Positions 1-10,854 of a stretch of DNA of 64,000 nt are shown one piece after another. Source of the DNA: Trichothecium roseum (lineage: Eukaryota > Ascomycota > Sordariomycetes > Hypocreales); NCBI GenBank assembly GCA_026184415.1, contig CM047942.1, positions 3,782,001 through 3,846,000 on the forward strand. The letters are read 5' to 3'. Each line of letters begins with the position of its first letter. The first letter of the stretch is position 1. Position numbers and translations under genes: made by a program. The notes under the pieces are model-generated. The model made no database searches and was not told the origin of the DNA. It saw nothing but the letters and a program-made list of their open reading frames with translations.

Positions 1-1964
1 ACTTTTACGTTTGTTGGGAAAGCGAATAAAAGGAAAACACATCAATCAAAAAACCGCGACGCATATACAGGCGGGAACGTGCAGGACTTGCAGGACTTGC
101 AGGAAGTTGATGGGGAATTGAGGAAAAAAACAGAGACTGGGGATTGGGGGGGAGAGGGGCGTGTGCGAAAACCGCCAGAGTGATGATGACCAAAAGAGAA
201 AAAAAAAGGTGGTGAGAAGTGAGAAACGGGCTGAATCAATGCGGGAACTGGAGGCGGGTTCCAGAAATGGGCCCAGTTTCGCCTGCTGTAGCTTCTGCCG
301 TGGTGTCGGGTGTGTGTTTGTTTGTCCACTATTACGGAAGTAATTGGAGAGGTATTCTGCAGCGCTTCGCTGTGTTTTAGACTGCTGCTACTCCGTAGGC
401 GCCTCTGGGATGTGCGGTACCCGTAGAAAATGTCCGCTGTGGGAGCTCTGGAGCTCTCCAAACTGCGCCCGAGCCCAACCCGACGGGGCATCAATGGGGC
501 CTGAGCACCGCGGGCTGCAGGTGTGAGGTGGCACCCCAACAGCCAGTCGTGACGTGCCCGATAGTGGGCTCCACCAAGCCATCCAATCAGTGACATTCCT
601 GCTATCCCCCAAGGCTCCAACCTCTTCTTCTCCCACCATCATCCTTGAACCCAATTGCAGGTCAGGAAGGCGGTGGGAGCGCACGCGGTTAGTGCGTTCT
701 GCCAGAACGGTTTCAGTGATATGAACGCCAAGACAGCCCGGTGGGAGAAGATCAGAGGAGGAGAGAGAGGAGGAGGAGGAAAAAAGGACCGGGCTGCCAC
801 GCCCACACGAGCCACCGTTCGAGATGAGATAATCGTCGTTGATTTTTTGACGTCTGCAAGGTGACGCTCCGCTTCCCCCCCCCCCCCCAGTGAAGGCTGC
901 CCATGCATCGCAGCGGAGCATCCTCGAGTCTTGCTTCTCGTCCCCATTTCTCCCTTCCCCTAGATATCGTTACGGACTACAGTTTTTTTCTTTTTACCTT
1001 GATTTTTTGGAAAGCGGTATCGCAATCGCGTGAACGGAGTACAAACGGTCCCCCCTACGAACTTCCCCCCCTCTCCAGCAGATCGATCCCCTTGCTAGCC
1101 ACTAAACCCCCCCTTCTTCAATTGCTACCCACGCGGTCAGAAGACGCCAAACTTGCGGCAACAGCCAACATGTTTTGCTTACGGAGGTCAGAGACGGCCC
1201 CCCCCCCCTCCCCCTTTCCCCCTTGACTTATTATAAAGTTCGTACATAAACTTGACCGACCGACCGACTGACCGATGTATACATATATATGTACATAGTT
1301 GGCTGCCCCTCCTCTTCATCCCAACCAACGCCTCGCCGTCGTTCATATTCATCTTCTTCTTGTGCACCTACTTCCTCAACCGACCTTGCGTGTACTGCTC
1401 GATTCTCCTCCTGATACTCTTCGTAACGTCATGCCATTGGTCTGACCGTTGCTTCTTCGACTTTTCGCTGAACTGGTTCCTCCCACGGTCCAATGGCAGC
1501 GGCGACGACGGCTCAATCGCGAACGCGGCGGTCGAAATGTTGAATACCACAATAACGGCGGTTGCAGGCGCCGCAGTCGACGGAGCGCAAGCAAAGAGGA
1601 GGGAGTGGACTGGTCTCGGTGTTGAGTGGCTCAGGAGCCTTCTCGGGAGGAGGGAATGGACAATCGAGTGCATCGACGTCAAGATTCGCCTCTAGTTTGG
1701 GACATATACATAGCGTATGGTTGTATACTTACTGGGTAGCGGCAGCGATGTAGTTGCTTTCGTGGGGAGAGCTAGCATGGTCATGATAAGTGTTGGGGGA
1801 AAGGTACATTTGGTTTCAAGATCATGTCTATTTAGGCGTATCTCAATATAGGTACATTATCCATACTACATATAAACATCAAAGCATCAAATATCAAGGC
1901 TATCCCTCATTCCGCCATCAACATTGTCGTTCCTACATTACAGAAAGAAAAGCCTCCTTACAGC
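1..1964. other. Intergenic, no supported gene
   Basis: Only short overlapping open frames on both strands are present, of biased composition, and I recognise none. The stretch has purine- and pyrimidine-rich tracts (C-run near 877-888, CCCC-rich stretch near 1198-1222) and one ACTCCGTA motif near 390. It lies downstream of the minus-strand gene that ends at 1965, so part of it is probably 3' UTR. Confidence 0.5.
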
Positions 1965-4900
1965 TCAACTGCTTTCCCAGGGGCTGTCCTGTTGCGCCCC
2001 ATCAGCGTTTTCTGACTCTTCCACATCCTGTACAATGGCTGGGTCTCCCAGCTCCTCGGAGATTTCAGACTCAACCACCCCCTCTATGTCTAGGAAAACT
2101 TCTGAATCCTCTACTTCTTGCAAGACTTCCGATTCGACCAGCTCCTCCAAGTCCTCCAATGGGCTTGGCTGCTCCAGACGCTCAGCCTCCTTCAGAGTCT
2201 CAGGCTCATCCTGGTCCTCCTGGTTCTCCTGGTCCTCTACGTCTTCCGGCTGCAGATCCCCCAAAGGCTCGGTCCCTAAAGTGGGCTCGGCCCCTAGCTC
2301 GGTCTGCTGTGCGCTACTTTCCCTAAGACAGGCGTCATCGGTGTAGGTAGCTGTGACTGTGGCCGTCTCTGTAATGGTCTCAAAAACACGCAAAGTCTGG
2401 GTTCCCTCTGCAACCTCCTCGCCAATATCAGGCTCCTCATTACCGCCAACAGGCGCCGCAGTATCACCGGAGCCCTCAATCGCAATGGTTTCGGTTGGTA
2501 CGGGTTCGGCATTCTCTCGTTCGATGTTTAAGGGGGCATCATCCTCAGCAGCTGCAGGCTCTGTGGCATCGGCTTCATAGATAGGCACTTGTTCCTCCTG
2601 CACTCGTCCAGAATCGGCAACATCCTGATCGTGAGAGTTCCCTGACTCAATATAGGGGGTTTCCGATGATACTGATGCCTCCTCCACGGTAGACATCTCG
2701 ACCGAAGAAACAATGGAAGCGGCGACAGATGAAATAGCAGTCTCCATATCAGGCGCAACACTCTCGACGAAGCTGTCCATGGGATGTGTAACATCTAGAG
2801 CCGGAGCCTCGTAACGATCCTTGATCACATCAAAAGTGTCCACATCCCTCATATCACTCCCGGCAACTTTTAGAGCCAATAGAACAACCAATATGCTCAT
2901 AAGGGCCAAGGCAACATTCTTCATATCTGTAACGGCCACTCTGATTGCCTGGAGTGCCAGAGCGGGCAACGAGTCATTTTTATGCGACTGTGCATCTGCC
3001 TGGTCCCGGGATTCAAAGTCTGGACGGTGTTTCTGGTCTTGGTGCGGCGGGGAGTGTGGTGGCTGGGCAGAAGGAGAGCGGTGTCTCTCTCCAGACTCGC
3101 GAGAACTACGTTTCTCATGTTCGGACTGCTCGTCAGCCGGTGAATCAACTTTGATTCCTGGCGAAGGCGATGAAGGTGTATCGGCACCAGTCCTGTCCTG
3201 CTCTGTGAACGAAGCCTCCTCGGTGGACTCATCCTTGTACATTTCCTCTTCTTGAAGCTTCTCAGCGAGCTCATCAGCCAATGCCTGTTCCTCCAGGGCC
3301 TCCTGGTGAAGCTCTAGAGCCCTCTCCTGCTCCGCAGCGTGATGATCAATCTCTTTCTGGATTTCAGGGTCGACAATGGGCTCCAGCTCAACGTCCACGC
3401 GTTCCATGTCCTTCCAGCAAGCCTCCCAAGCACCGGCCCTCATGAGCCCGTTGCTGGCGTAGACTTTGACACGGAAGATCTTGCCGACACCGAGAGAGTC
3501 GAATTTGATCTCGGAGCGACAGGTACCGCACCAGTGCCTGCTTTCAGTCGCTCTCTCAGCATGTGACTGCTGCTCATCCTCGGAATAGTCGGCTTCGCTG
3601 TCAGTCTCCCCTGACACCTCATTAGAGGGACCAAGGTAGTGACCACACTCGAGTATCCTGGCGCGGCGCTTGAGGGGCAACTCGAGAGCTTCCAAAAGGC
3701 GCTCTTCAAGAACCTCGAAGTCATTCTGCGGGTGGGGTAAGAGGATGCCTCGCTCGCAGACAGTATCTCCCAAGCGATCCTGAAGCTGCCTCCACGAGTC
3801 CCGCAAATTCTTTCCACCTTCAGTCAAGTCGCCCACGCGAATATTCTCGAGCACCTCTCCCCACGGCCATCTAAGCGGCAAGAGTGTGACGTGCAGGAGG
3901 ACAAGAGGTGGCGTATTTCTCTTGAATCTTGGTGGGGTCTTCTTGGGCGAGTACTGCGCGGATAGGCTAGGAGAGCTCACTCTCGATACCGTTGGCATCG
4001 CAGTCCTCCGGCCAGACCTGGAGGAGCCAGAAACCGAACCAGGCGGGGAAGACATCTGCATGGCTTTGACAGACGAAGGGCTCCTGAAAGGAGGCCTGGG
4101 GGTGTTTCGTGTAGTCGGGACGAAGTCCTCGTCATCTTCTTCGTAGTCGTAGGTGGAAATACCCGAAGCGCCCGATACACGAGTCGAGTGGGAGCGTTGC
4201 GTGACGTTATCTGCCATTTTGCGAGGGTCAGGGTCAGAAAGGGATCCGACAGAGCTGCGAGGGCTGTGGTTGCTGAAGACGTCGTCCTCGTCGTGGTTTG
4301 AGCTGTTCTCACCTTCGTCGGCCAAGCTTCGACGGCGCTCGGTACCGGCTAGAGAGTGCTCGTCGTCTACTACGGAAGTATCGTGTTCCTCATCCAATGC
4401 ATCGCCCCCTTCGACAGACTCGAGGATGGACTCGTTAGCTTCCGACTCTTGGGCGCTATGTGCGTCTGAAGGTCGAGCACTGGACACGTGGCTCTTGGAT
4501 TGTTCGCTGTATACTGACGAGGCATCCGAGGCCTCGGATGTGGCAGTCATGTTGGATTCGCGACGAGAGGCCGATGCTCTTGTATTCTCTTCTGTATAGC
4601 TCTCTTCTCCTTCTTCTTCTTCGTCTTCCTCCTCCTCTTCTTCGGACTCTTCTTCGTCGTCGTCGTCTTCTTCTTCTTCTTCCTCTTCTTCAGAATTGTC
4701 CTCAGTCTTGATATCGGGCTCGAGCGATGTTTCTTTGGCCAAGTCGGGATTTATTGCCTCAGGTTCTGGTGTTGACTCTTGCTCTTCGGATTCTTCTTCG
4801 TCAGAGTCAAGCTCTTCACCTCTCTTCTGAGATTTAAGCGCATCGTCGGCGTCGGTCTCACCGTCGTCTCCGTTTACAAGGGTACTAGCCTTGTTAAAGG

Positions 4901-5066
4901 TGGACTCGGTAGCTTCGTTGCTGGGCCCGCCGTCAAAGCTCTCCCTGCGACTTTCGGACCCAGAAAAGTCCTTGACGTGACCTTCGGCCATGCTAGGTAT
5001 CCTCGAATCCTCGTCGGGGTGAATTTCAAAGTCCAATTCTTGCTTCCTCGGACGGCGGCGGGGCAT
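1965..5066 (-). CDS. Large acidic conserved fungal protein with one membrane segment
   Basis: Single exon, 1033 aa from the ATG at 5066 (MPRRRPRKQ...). The frame stays open to 5255, but the basic MPRRRPRK start looks like the usual start of this family, so I prefer it. Residues about 90-170 are almost pure Glu/Asp/Ser. A conserved core at about 375-560 holds PPLVLLHVTLLPLRW, a CGH near residue 470 and HWCGTC near 512, a possible metal-binding set. A glutamate-rich coiled coil follows (about 560-620), then a hydrophobic segment near 710-735 and an acidic, Ser/Thr-rich tail. Homologs in filamentous fungi are, from memory, often auto-annotated as 'pathway-specific nitrogen regulator', but I see no DNA-binding domain. 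The membrane segment with a highly charged region suggests a membrane-anchored protein, perhaps of the nuclear envelope or ER (inference). The molecular function is unknown. Confidence 0.8.
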   Translation of the reverse strand: MPRRRPRKQELDFEIHPDEDSRIPSMAEGHVKDFSGSESRRESFDGGPSNEATESTFNKASTLVNGDDGETDADDALKSQKRGEELDSDEEESEEQESTPEPEAINPDLAKETSLEPDIKTEDNSEEEEEEEEDDDDEEESEEEEEEDEEEEGEESYTEENTRASASRRESNMTATSEASDASSVYSEQSKSHVSSARPSDAHSAQESEANESILESVEGGDALDEEHDTSVVDDEHSLAGTERRRSLADEGENSSNHDEDDVFSNHSPRSSVGSLSDPDPRKMADNVTQRSHSTRVSGASGISTYDYEEDDEDFVPTTRNTPRPPFRSPSSVKAMQMSSPPGSVSGSSRSGRRTAMPTVSRVSSPSLSAQYSPKKTPPRFKRNTPPLVLLHVTLLPLRWPWGEVLENIRVGDLTEGGKNLRDSWRQLQDRLGDTVCERGILLPHPQNDFEVLEERLLEALELPLKRRARILECGHYLGPSNEVSGETDSEADYSEDEQQSHAERATESRHWCGTCRSEIKFDSLGVGKIFRVKVYASNGLMRAGAWEACWKDMERVDVELEPIVDPEIQKEIDHHAAEQERALELHQEALEEQALADELAEKLQEEEMYKDESTEEASFTEQDRTGADTPSSPSPGIKVDSPADEQSEHEKRSSRESGERHRSPSAQPPHSPPHQDQKHRPDFESRDQADAQSHKNDSLPALALQAIRVAVTDMKNVALALMSILVVLLALKVAGSDMRDVDTFDVIKDRYEAPALDVTHPMDSFVESVAPDMETAISSVAASIVSSVEMSTVEEASVSSETPYIESGNSHDQDVADSGRVQEEQVPIYEADATEPAAAEDDAPLNIERENAEPVPTETIAIEGSGDTAAPVGGNEEPDIGEEVAEGTQTLRVFETITETATVTATYTDDACLRESSAQQTELGAEPTLGTEPLGDLQPEDVEDQENQEDQDEPETLKEAERLEQPSPLEDLEELVESEVLQEVEDSEVFLDIEGVVESEISEELGDPAIVQDVEESENADGAQQDSPWESS

Positions 5067-5450
5067 CCGAGTGGCTTGAGCTTTGTGGGGAGGAGGGGAA
5101 CGACGTTCGAGGTGAGACAAGCGACTGTTCAAAAAAAAAATCCTCGAAGGAATGAAGGTGGCTGGTATGTAAATGCTTGGGGAGGAACAGTGGTAGGACA
5201 ATTGACGATGCAATGCTGGATTTGTTGGCGAGTGTTGGTTGGCTGAAGTGGGCACTTGACATGTCGGTGACTGGAGTCGCGGTGTTTACATTGGTTGCCA
5301 GGTCGACCAGGGAATGGACGATCCATGGGCGCCACAGGACTCAACTCCCCTAATCGGTACTCCGTACCTAAGCCAACGTGCCAGACCGACCAGTCACCAG
5401 TCTCACCACCCCAACAACGGTTCCAACGGGCGGTTTAGGGTTCGCCAATC

Positions 5451-5475
5451 CATCCATCCATCCATCCATTCATCC
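5451..5475. repeat. (CATC)n microsatellite
   Basis: About six tetranucleotide units with one CATT variant, between the acidic-protein gene and the ACTCCGTA cluster at 5.5-5.7 kb. Confidence 0.8.
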
Positions 5476-5630
5476 AATCCATACGGAGTACTACGTACAA
5501 CTCCTCGAACACCTCCATCATTTTTGGTCACATTGACTTCTAAAACGCTCACCGAGGCGCTCGTGTCCACACAGCCGAGTATGGATCTAGAAGCCATGAC
5601 TTTTTAGTGGGCGCAAGAGTGGTTCCTTAG

Positions 5631-5651
5631 GTACTCCGTACTACGGAGTAC
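5631..5651. repeat. Perfect inverted pair of the TACTCCGTA motif
   Basis: Two 10-bp arms, GTACTCCGTA and TACGGAGTAC, flank a single C, giving an exact 21-bp inverted repeat in non-coding DNA. A further CTCCATAC-like degenerate copy follows directly. Confidence 0.85.
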
Positions 5652-5953
5652 TCCATACTTATTCTTTACCCTAGGTAAGCAAAGTTCTGGGCAAGCTCGT
5701 TAAGCAAACCCCCCTGATAAACGCACACGCCTCGGGGTTAGATCATGTAAAAAAGCATATATGAACCAGCCTATTGGCATGTTGTGTGATGTGTGTCCAA
5801 ACCGGGCGGCAATTTTGGATGTTTTCTTACCTGTCTCCACGTCTTGATATGATAATTCTGCGCTTCACGGCTTTGCATCCAGGAACAAGTTTGGCGCCGC
5901 ATTCTTTATTTGAAGCCTTGCTTAGGGAAATAGAAACATCCAATAGGGAGTAG

Positions 5954-5967
5954 ACGGAGTACTCCGT
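5954..5967. repeat. 14-bp palindrome ACGGAGTACTCCGT
   Basis: Exact palindrome made of two head-to-head copies of the dispersed TACGGAGT motif sharing the central GTAC, in an intergenic region. Confidence 0.85.
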
Positions 5968-7133
5968 AGCAAGTGATAAAAAACGTGAACTCTTCCAGTG
6001 TCAGGGCCAGCGGCGTTAATCCGTCTTAGACAATTGGTCCTCTAGCTGTCTACTCTGATACAAACTTTAGCATACACAAGAAGTCCATTACGAACCTCAT
6101 TCTGGTGCTGCATTCCTCGGAGAATTCCTCCAACACTTGATGGCAATGTTGCATAGATCCATGCATTTTCATGAATAGGGCATCTGTTGCGTCGCAACAA
6201 GAGTACTCCGTAATTGGTACAGGACCAAGAGATAACGCAGCAATTATAGTAGGCCGCAAAGATAGCTTGTATAAATAACATGTCAGTCTAGTGCAAGTTC
6301 GCCTCCTCAATTCTCTCTGAAGGTCTACTACTACTAGTTGGCTCTCTCGTATCAATCATTATTAATGTCTTTTATGTTCCTTCGGTTTATTAGAAATTAC
6401 TACTAGTAGTACGTTTCGTCGGAAGAGTTGATCAACATGAAAACCTCGGCCTGTGCACACCCGCCGCTATACTTGATTTCTGCTTACCTGCTGATCACCG
6501 GCGAAGACTGCTTTATGGTGATACTGCCACAACATGACTGGCCTTGTCTGATCATTGGGTTGCTTACGGGTTGACATGATTCGAGGCTGTTCATGCCCCC
6601 CCCGCGATCGGCTCGGTCCGGATCGTCGTTAGACCCATCTCTGGCCCGGGCACTGACTTAGCCTTTCACACAATTCCTCACCCCCTTCCCCCTGGCAGAC
6701 CATCAAAGCGGGTGAAGTTTACATCTACGACCTACTACTACTGCTACCACTAGCAGTACCTAGCATGGAGCACTCATTTGGTTGCTCATACACACGTGGC
6801 AGCGAGGACAAAGAAGCCATGCGATTAGACCAGTATTCAACCATTGTCACTTTGACATGTACACAAAATTGGCTACATCCCATCACAACACATCTCGATT
6901 GAAAGAAGAAGAAAAAAAGGGCTCTCAAGAGCCAGGTATATATGTTTGCCCCGAACATGTTCCTCTTCGCCACGTACTCCGTTCCCAAAGCACTCGACGA
7001 GACCATCGGCCTCGATCCCAAAAGTGCCCATATTAATATGGTAATGACCAAAAAACCTAGTGGCCGGGCTACGTCGTTTGTGCCGCCCGGCATGAATGAC
7101 AAAAAAAGATATGTATATACAGATTCATAATCA

Positions 7134-8712
7134 TCAATGTCTCCCTTCACCAGAGTCTTCGCGCGCGTGCCCAGTCACTCTGTCCGTGGGCCCATAGTAC
7201 CCGTGGATTTCCTCAGCAACGACGCCCAGCTCGCTGAGTTCCCCAGTCCCGCTGCGTATCCTTTGGTGGGTATTGGGAGGCCGAGCCATGCCTCCCATCC
7301 TAGGGGAGCTCAACGCTGTAAGATTCCCGGGAAGCTCGGGCATGACAGGCTTGGCTTCAAGCTCAGCTGCCATCATAGCACTGTTGTATGGGACTGCAGG
7401 GTTGTAGGGCTCACCCCCATCACTCGAGACCTCGGAAGCATTACTATATTGCCTCTGGTGTGGGTGTGCCCGCTGCGAATCGACGCTGATGCGATACCCA
7501 GCGCTCGAACCGCTTTGTGCGCTGAATCGCGCCGCGGCAGCCGTGGTTGGCATGTTATCAAAGTAGCCCGTGGTGTTGCTCGTATCCATGCTGGTGTGTC
7601 TACTCCCCGCAGTGCTTACGGGTTGGTAGGCGCCTGCAAAAGACGAGGGCGTCATATCTGTCGAGGAAACATTGTCGGAGATACCAACAGAAGGCGTTTT
7701 CTTGTACCTTGGCGACATCATCAGAGGGTCCACGCTTAGCTCGTCAACTTCCGAGTCCGTCGGCTTGAATTCGCGTTGCGGCGGCCGAGAGCTTGCGCTG
7801 GACTGTTTCGAGTTCCTGCCCACAGCAGCCACAACCTTGTTGAGATGGCGGATGATGATGAAGGCCCCGACTATGACAATGATGAGGAAAGCCACAGCCC
7901 CGGCAATGATACCACCAAGTGCACCATGCGAAAGACCCCCGTCTTCCTCGTCCCCATCACTATCCCCCGATCTGGGAGATGTTTTCTTCACGGAACTTGG
8001 ATAGTACTTGTAGATTGCATCGTCTTCGGCGCCATCTTCCACAGAAGTTTCTTCGGGAGCGTCTGTGGTAACCTTGGCAGTTTGTACAGTAACGACTTCT
8101 GTTGTGACGGTGACGACGTCGCCCTCTCGAGTCGTAGTGATAACCATATCTGTTGTGACTGTCGTCTCAGCGATGGTGGAATAGCACTGGTTGGTGCCAC
8201 AAGCCATTCCGTTTGGACAGCACCCGCCACTCTTGGCTGGTGGGCAAAGATATTTGCCTGTAGGACAGATTTGAGTGTCAGTCGCGTCTGTAGGAGCTGC
8301 ACATAAGTCTCCCTTCCCACATATGTAACCGACTGGACAACAACCACCTGAATTTTGTCAGTTCTCGGTTCCAAGCCCGGGGAACGGTTCATCCACACTC
8401 ACCTCCAACTTCGGAAGGGCAGGCGTATCGGCCGACTGTTCCTAGGCAAGTCGAAGGACGATTGGTTGTCGCATAGCAGCTTTCCTTGGCACAGTCGTAG
8501 TCATCCGGACAGCAACCTCCGTCCATACTCGCCGGGCAGAGCCTGGAACCCGTTTCGCATACATAATTGCCACCAGCCCGCGGCAAGATCGCAAGCTCGG
8601 TGATGTGCGCCTTCTTTTCGACCCGGTGCACGCCGTCGTATCGCTTGTAGTCGAAGCCCCGGACGACGCCAGCCGCGACGAGCAGCAAGGCGCCCGCATC
8701 TCGGAAGTTCAT
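7134..8712 (-). CDS. Cysteine-rich single-pass cell-surface protein
   Basis: Two exons: 8403-8712 and 7134-8347. The 55-bp intron has a gtgagt donor and cag acceptor and restores the frame; the product is 507 aa. The start MNFRDAGALLLVAAG at 8712 lies in a good context (CACCATGA) and gives a signal peptide. The ectodomain carries three copies of a CP-x5-6-GGCCP-x4-C module (about residues 40-150). A Thr/Ser/Val-rich stalk follows (about 155-215). A transmembrane helix lies near 245-272 (GALGGIIAGAVAFLIIVIVG), followed by basic residues (RHLNK) and a roughly 230-aa Ser/Pro-rich cytoplasmic tail. This layout resembles fungal wall-stress sensors (WSC/MID2 type) in organisation, but the cysteine module is not a WSC domain that I recognise. 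A surface sensor or adhesion role is inference. Confidence 0.8.
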
Positions 8713-10032
8713 GGTGAGTGATTCTTGCCACACCGCGCGCCGGATAGATTGCGGCGACACCTCTGATTTTGGTGTCGTTGTTGAGTTGAGACCATGGGCT
8801 GGATAGAGAGTTGTTGTTGATAGGAGCAAGATGTGCGGCTGATGGAAATCGCAGTGAGGGGTACGTTGCACGCGCAAGGTAGTAAGAGCCTAGGGTTTAC
8901 ACTCTCGAAAATCTGATGAGACTCTGCCGAAGACTGGGTGAAGACTCGACGACGAACAAAACGACAGTGTATCAGTGGGCAGCAGTGGAAGAGATAGAAA
9001 AAAAAGAATGATGGCGAGGCTCTGTGAGAGATGTAGAGAAAGTGACTGATCCTGTCGGATGCAGGCTTCAAGACGGAGTTGTGTGTCCTGCAGCTACATA
9101 CATAGTAATCTAGGATTATGGGAGGCCACGGGACAGCAGACAGCATCGGGGATGCAGACGGCCGCGTCCCTGGTCTTTTTGTCTTGTAAGCTTGCGGTCC
9201 CCCATACCAGCAGCGGCGCAGTCTTCAACTACAACCAACCATGTGCTTTGCTTGATTCTCCCTTTGCTAAAAGGTAGGGGAGAGATTGACTGTGAGTGGC
9301 CAAGAAGCGACCGTAAGCAGCATGCCGCGCTTATTTTCCTAAAAGTAAGGCTCTTTTCCAAGATCATGGGGATTTTTTTTTTTTAAAAAAACCCTTTGGG
9401 TTATTGGGCAGCAGAAGCACAAACCCTGGGAGGGGAGGGGAGGGGAACAGAGCTCTCCTCACGAACATGGTCAAAAGCTGGCCGCCAAAGCAGGCAGGCA
9501 AAGGTACCTAAGTCCGAAATGGCGGGAGGGGGAACGTCCCGCTCGTCTGCAACTCTGCATCTTCGATCGAGTCCGGGCCGAAATACAGTCGCACAGCAGG
9601 GAAAAGGAAAGTGGAAATGATTGGCGTGCAATGAAGGAAGAGGTGTGTTGGCTGAGGCCATGAGAGGCTCAACCGTATAGGTTGTGTGTGTGCGTGCATG
9701 GAGCGGGCGACCACTCCAGCGAATGAGAGAAAAGGGCAAATTATGTTGGTCGTGGCCATGAGTGACTTTGGGTCTCAGCCGGGGTGGAGTCGTCAAACCG
9801 TAGCTACCAAAGAGAGGCATTGGGGGCCAAACTTGTGAATAATCATTGTTGGACAGGAATACTCCGTACTACTGCCAAGTACGAGGCCCTGCTGAGCTGC
9901 GGAGTACCGCGAGTGGTAGATGTATCCGATGGCCAGGCGATGATTCAAGGGAAAGACGGCTACCGGTGGCCATCCCATTAACAGAAACAATCGACTTATC
10001 CAGCCGGGCTCGACAAAACAAGTCTGTAGGGC

Positions 10033-10064
10033 TGGATGGATGGATGGATGGATGGATGGATGGA
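10033..10064. repeat. (TGGA)8 microsatellite
   Basis: Eight uninterrupted TGGA units in non-coding DNA. Confidence 0.9.
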
Positions 10065-10827
10065 AGAGGCTGGGGCCGTTGATATTTAGTAGCGCGAATC
10101 TAATAATGGAATGGGTCCCCATCAAGCCCCTCATCATCAAGGCTCAGCCCTGCGTACCTGCGCAGAATTAGTGCATGGCAATTATTCATGGCGCTTCTCA
10201 GATTTCGATTATGGAGTATTGCAGGACTGTTGTTGATAGTACTCCGTACTGCTAGTAGTGGCCGTGGTAATATTCCGCAGTATGAGAACAGCAAGGCCAA
10301 ATATGACTCTGCAGCCGTACTGCACCACCACTACTATTTGTAGTAGTATATATTTGACCTTGATCATCGGTAGTATTAGAGAACGACGTCGTCAAAACTT
10401 TGATGTTCCAAAAGTTGCTCACACACTGCTTTCCGAGAGAGAGAGGGGGGGGGGAGGGTCATGGGCAGATCCCATTAGGCGGGGAGGAGGAGCGGGTGGT
10501 TTGCCCAAGAATACTCACCGCCAAAAGCTAAGCCACTGATAAAGATGCAGACGGCTGCAGCAGGCATATACATAAGAGAGCGCGTTGAGAGTATGCTCGC
10601 ATTATCGGCAAGATCTGGTCCTGCTTTGGCGTACGCTCGGTTTGCTGCCATGTATTCCGCCTCGAGTGATGAACTTATCTGCCATGAAAGCTTGCGTATA
10701 GGTTATCTGCATACCGACTTTTGATCCAACACTGTTGAGAAAAGCTTCCATCGCAGCAGCAGCTTCGCGAACGCAGCATGTAGGATTCAAAAGCCATGAC
10801 TAGCGGCAGTCGCATTGGTAATACCAC

Positions 10828-10854
10828 TAGTAGTAGTAGTAGTAGTAGTAGTAG
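10828..10854. repeat. (TAG)9 microsatellite
   Basis: Nine uninterrupted TAG units. Short TAG/GTA runs recur throughout the intergenic DNA of the window. Confidence 0.9.

Larger units (their letters stand above)
5067..7133. other. Intergenic, motif-rich
   Basis: No gene recognised. It holds the 5' side of the acidic-protein gene, a CATC tetranucleotide run (5451-5475) and several TACGGAGT/ACTCCGTA copies (5357-5367, 5483, 5631-5651, 5954-5967, 6202), two of them in perfect inverted arrangement. A short AG/CT-rich stretch near 6650-6700 is otherwise unremarkable. Confidence 0.5.

Noticed and set aside
42..1695. Overlapping open frames at the left end of the window
   Set aside because: No recognisable motif, conflicting strands, low-complexity Ser/Pro or Phe/Leu composition.
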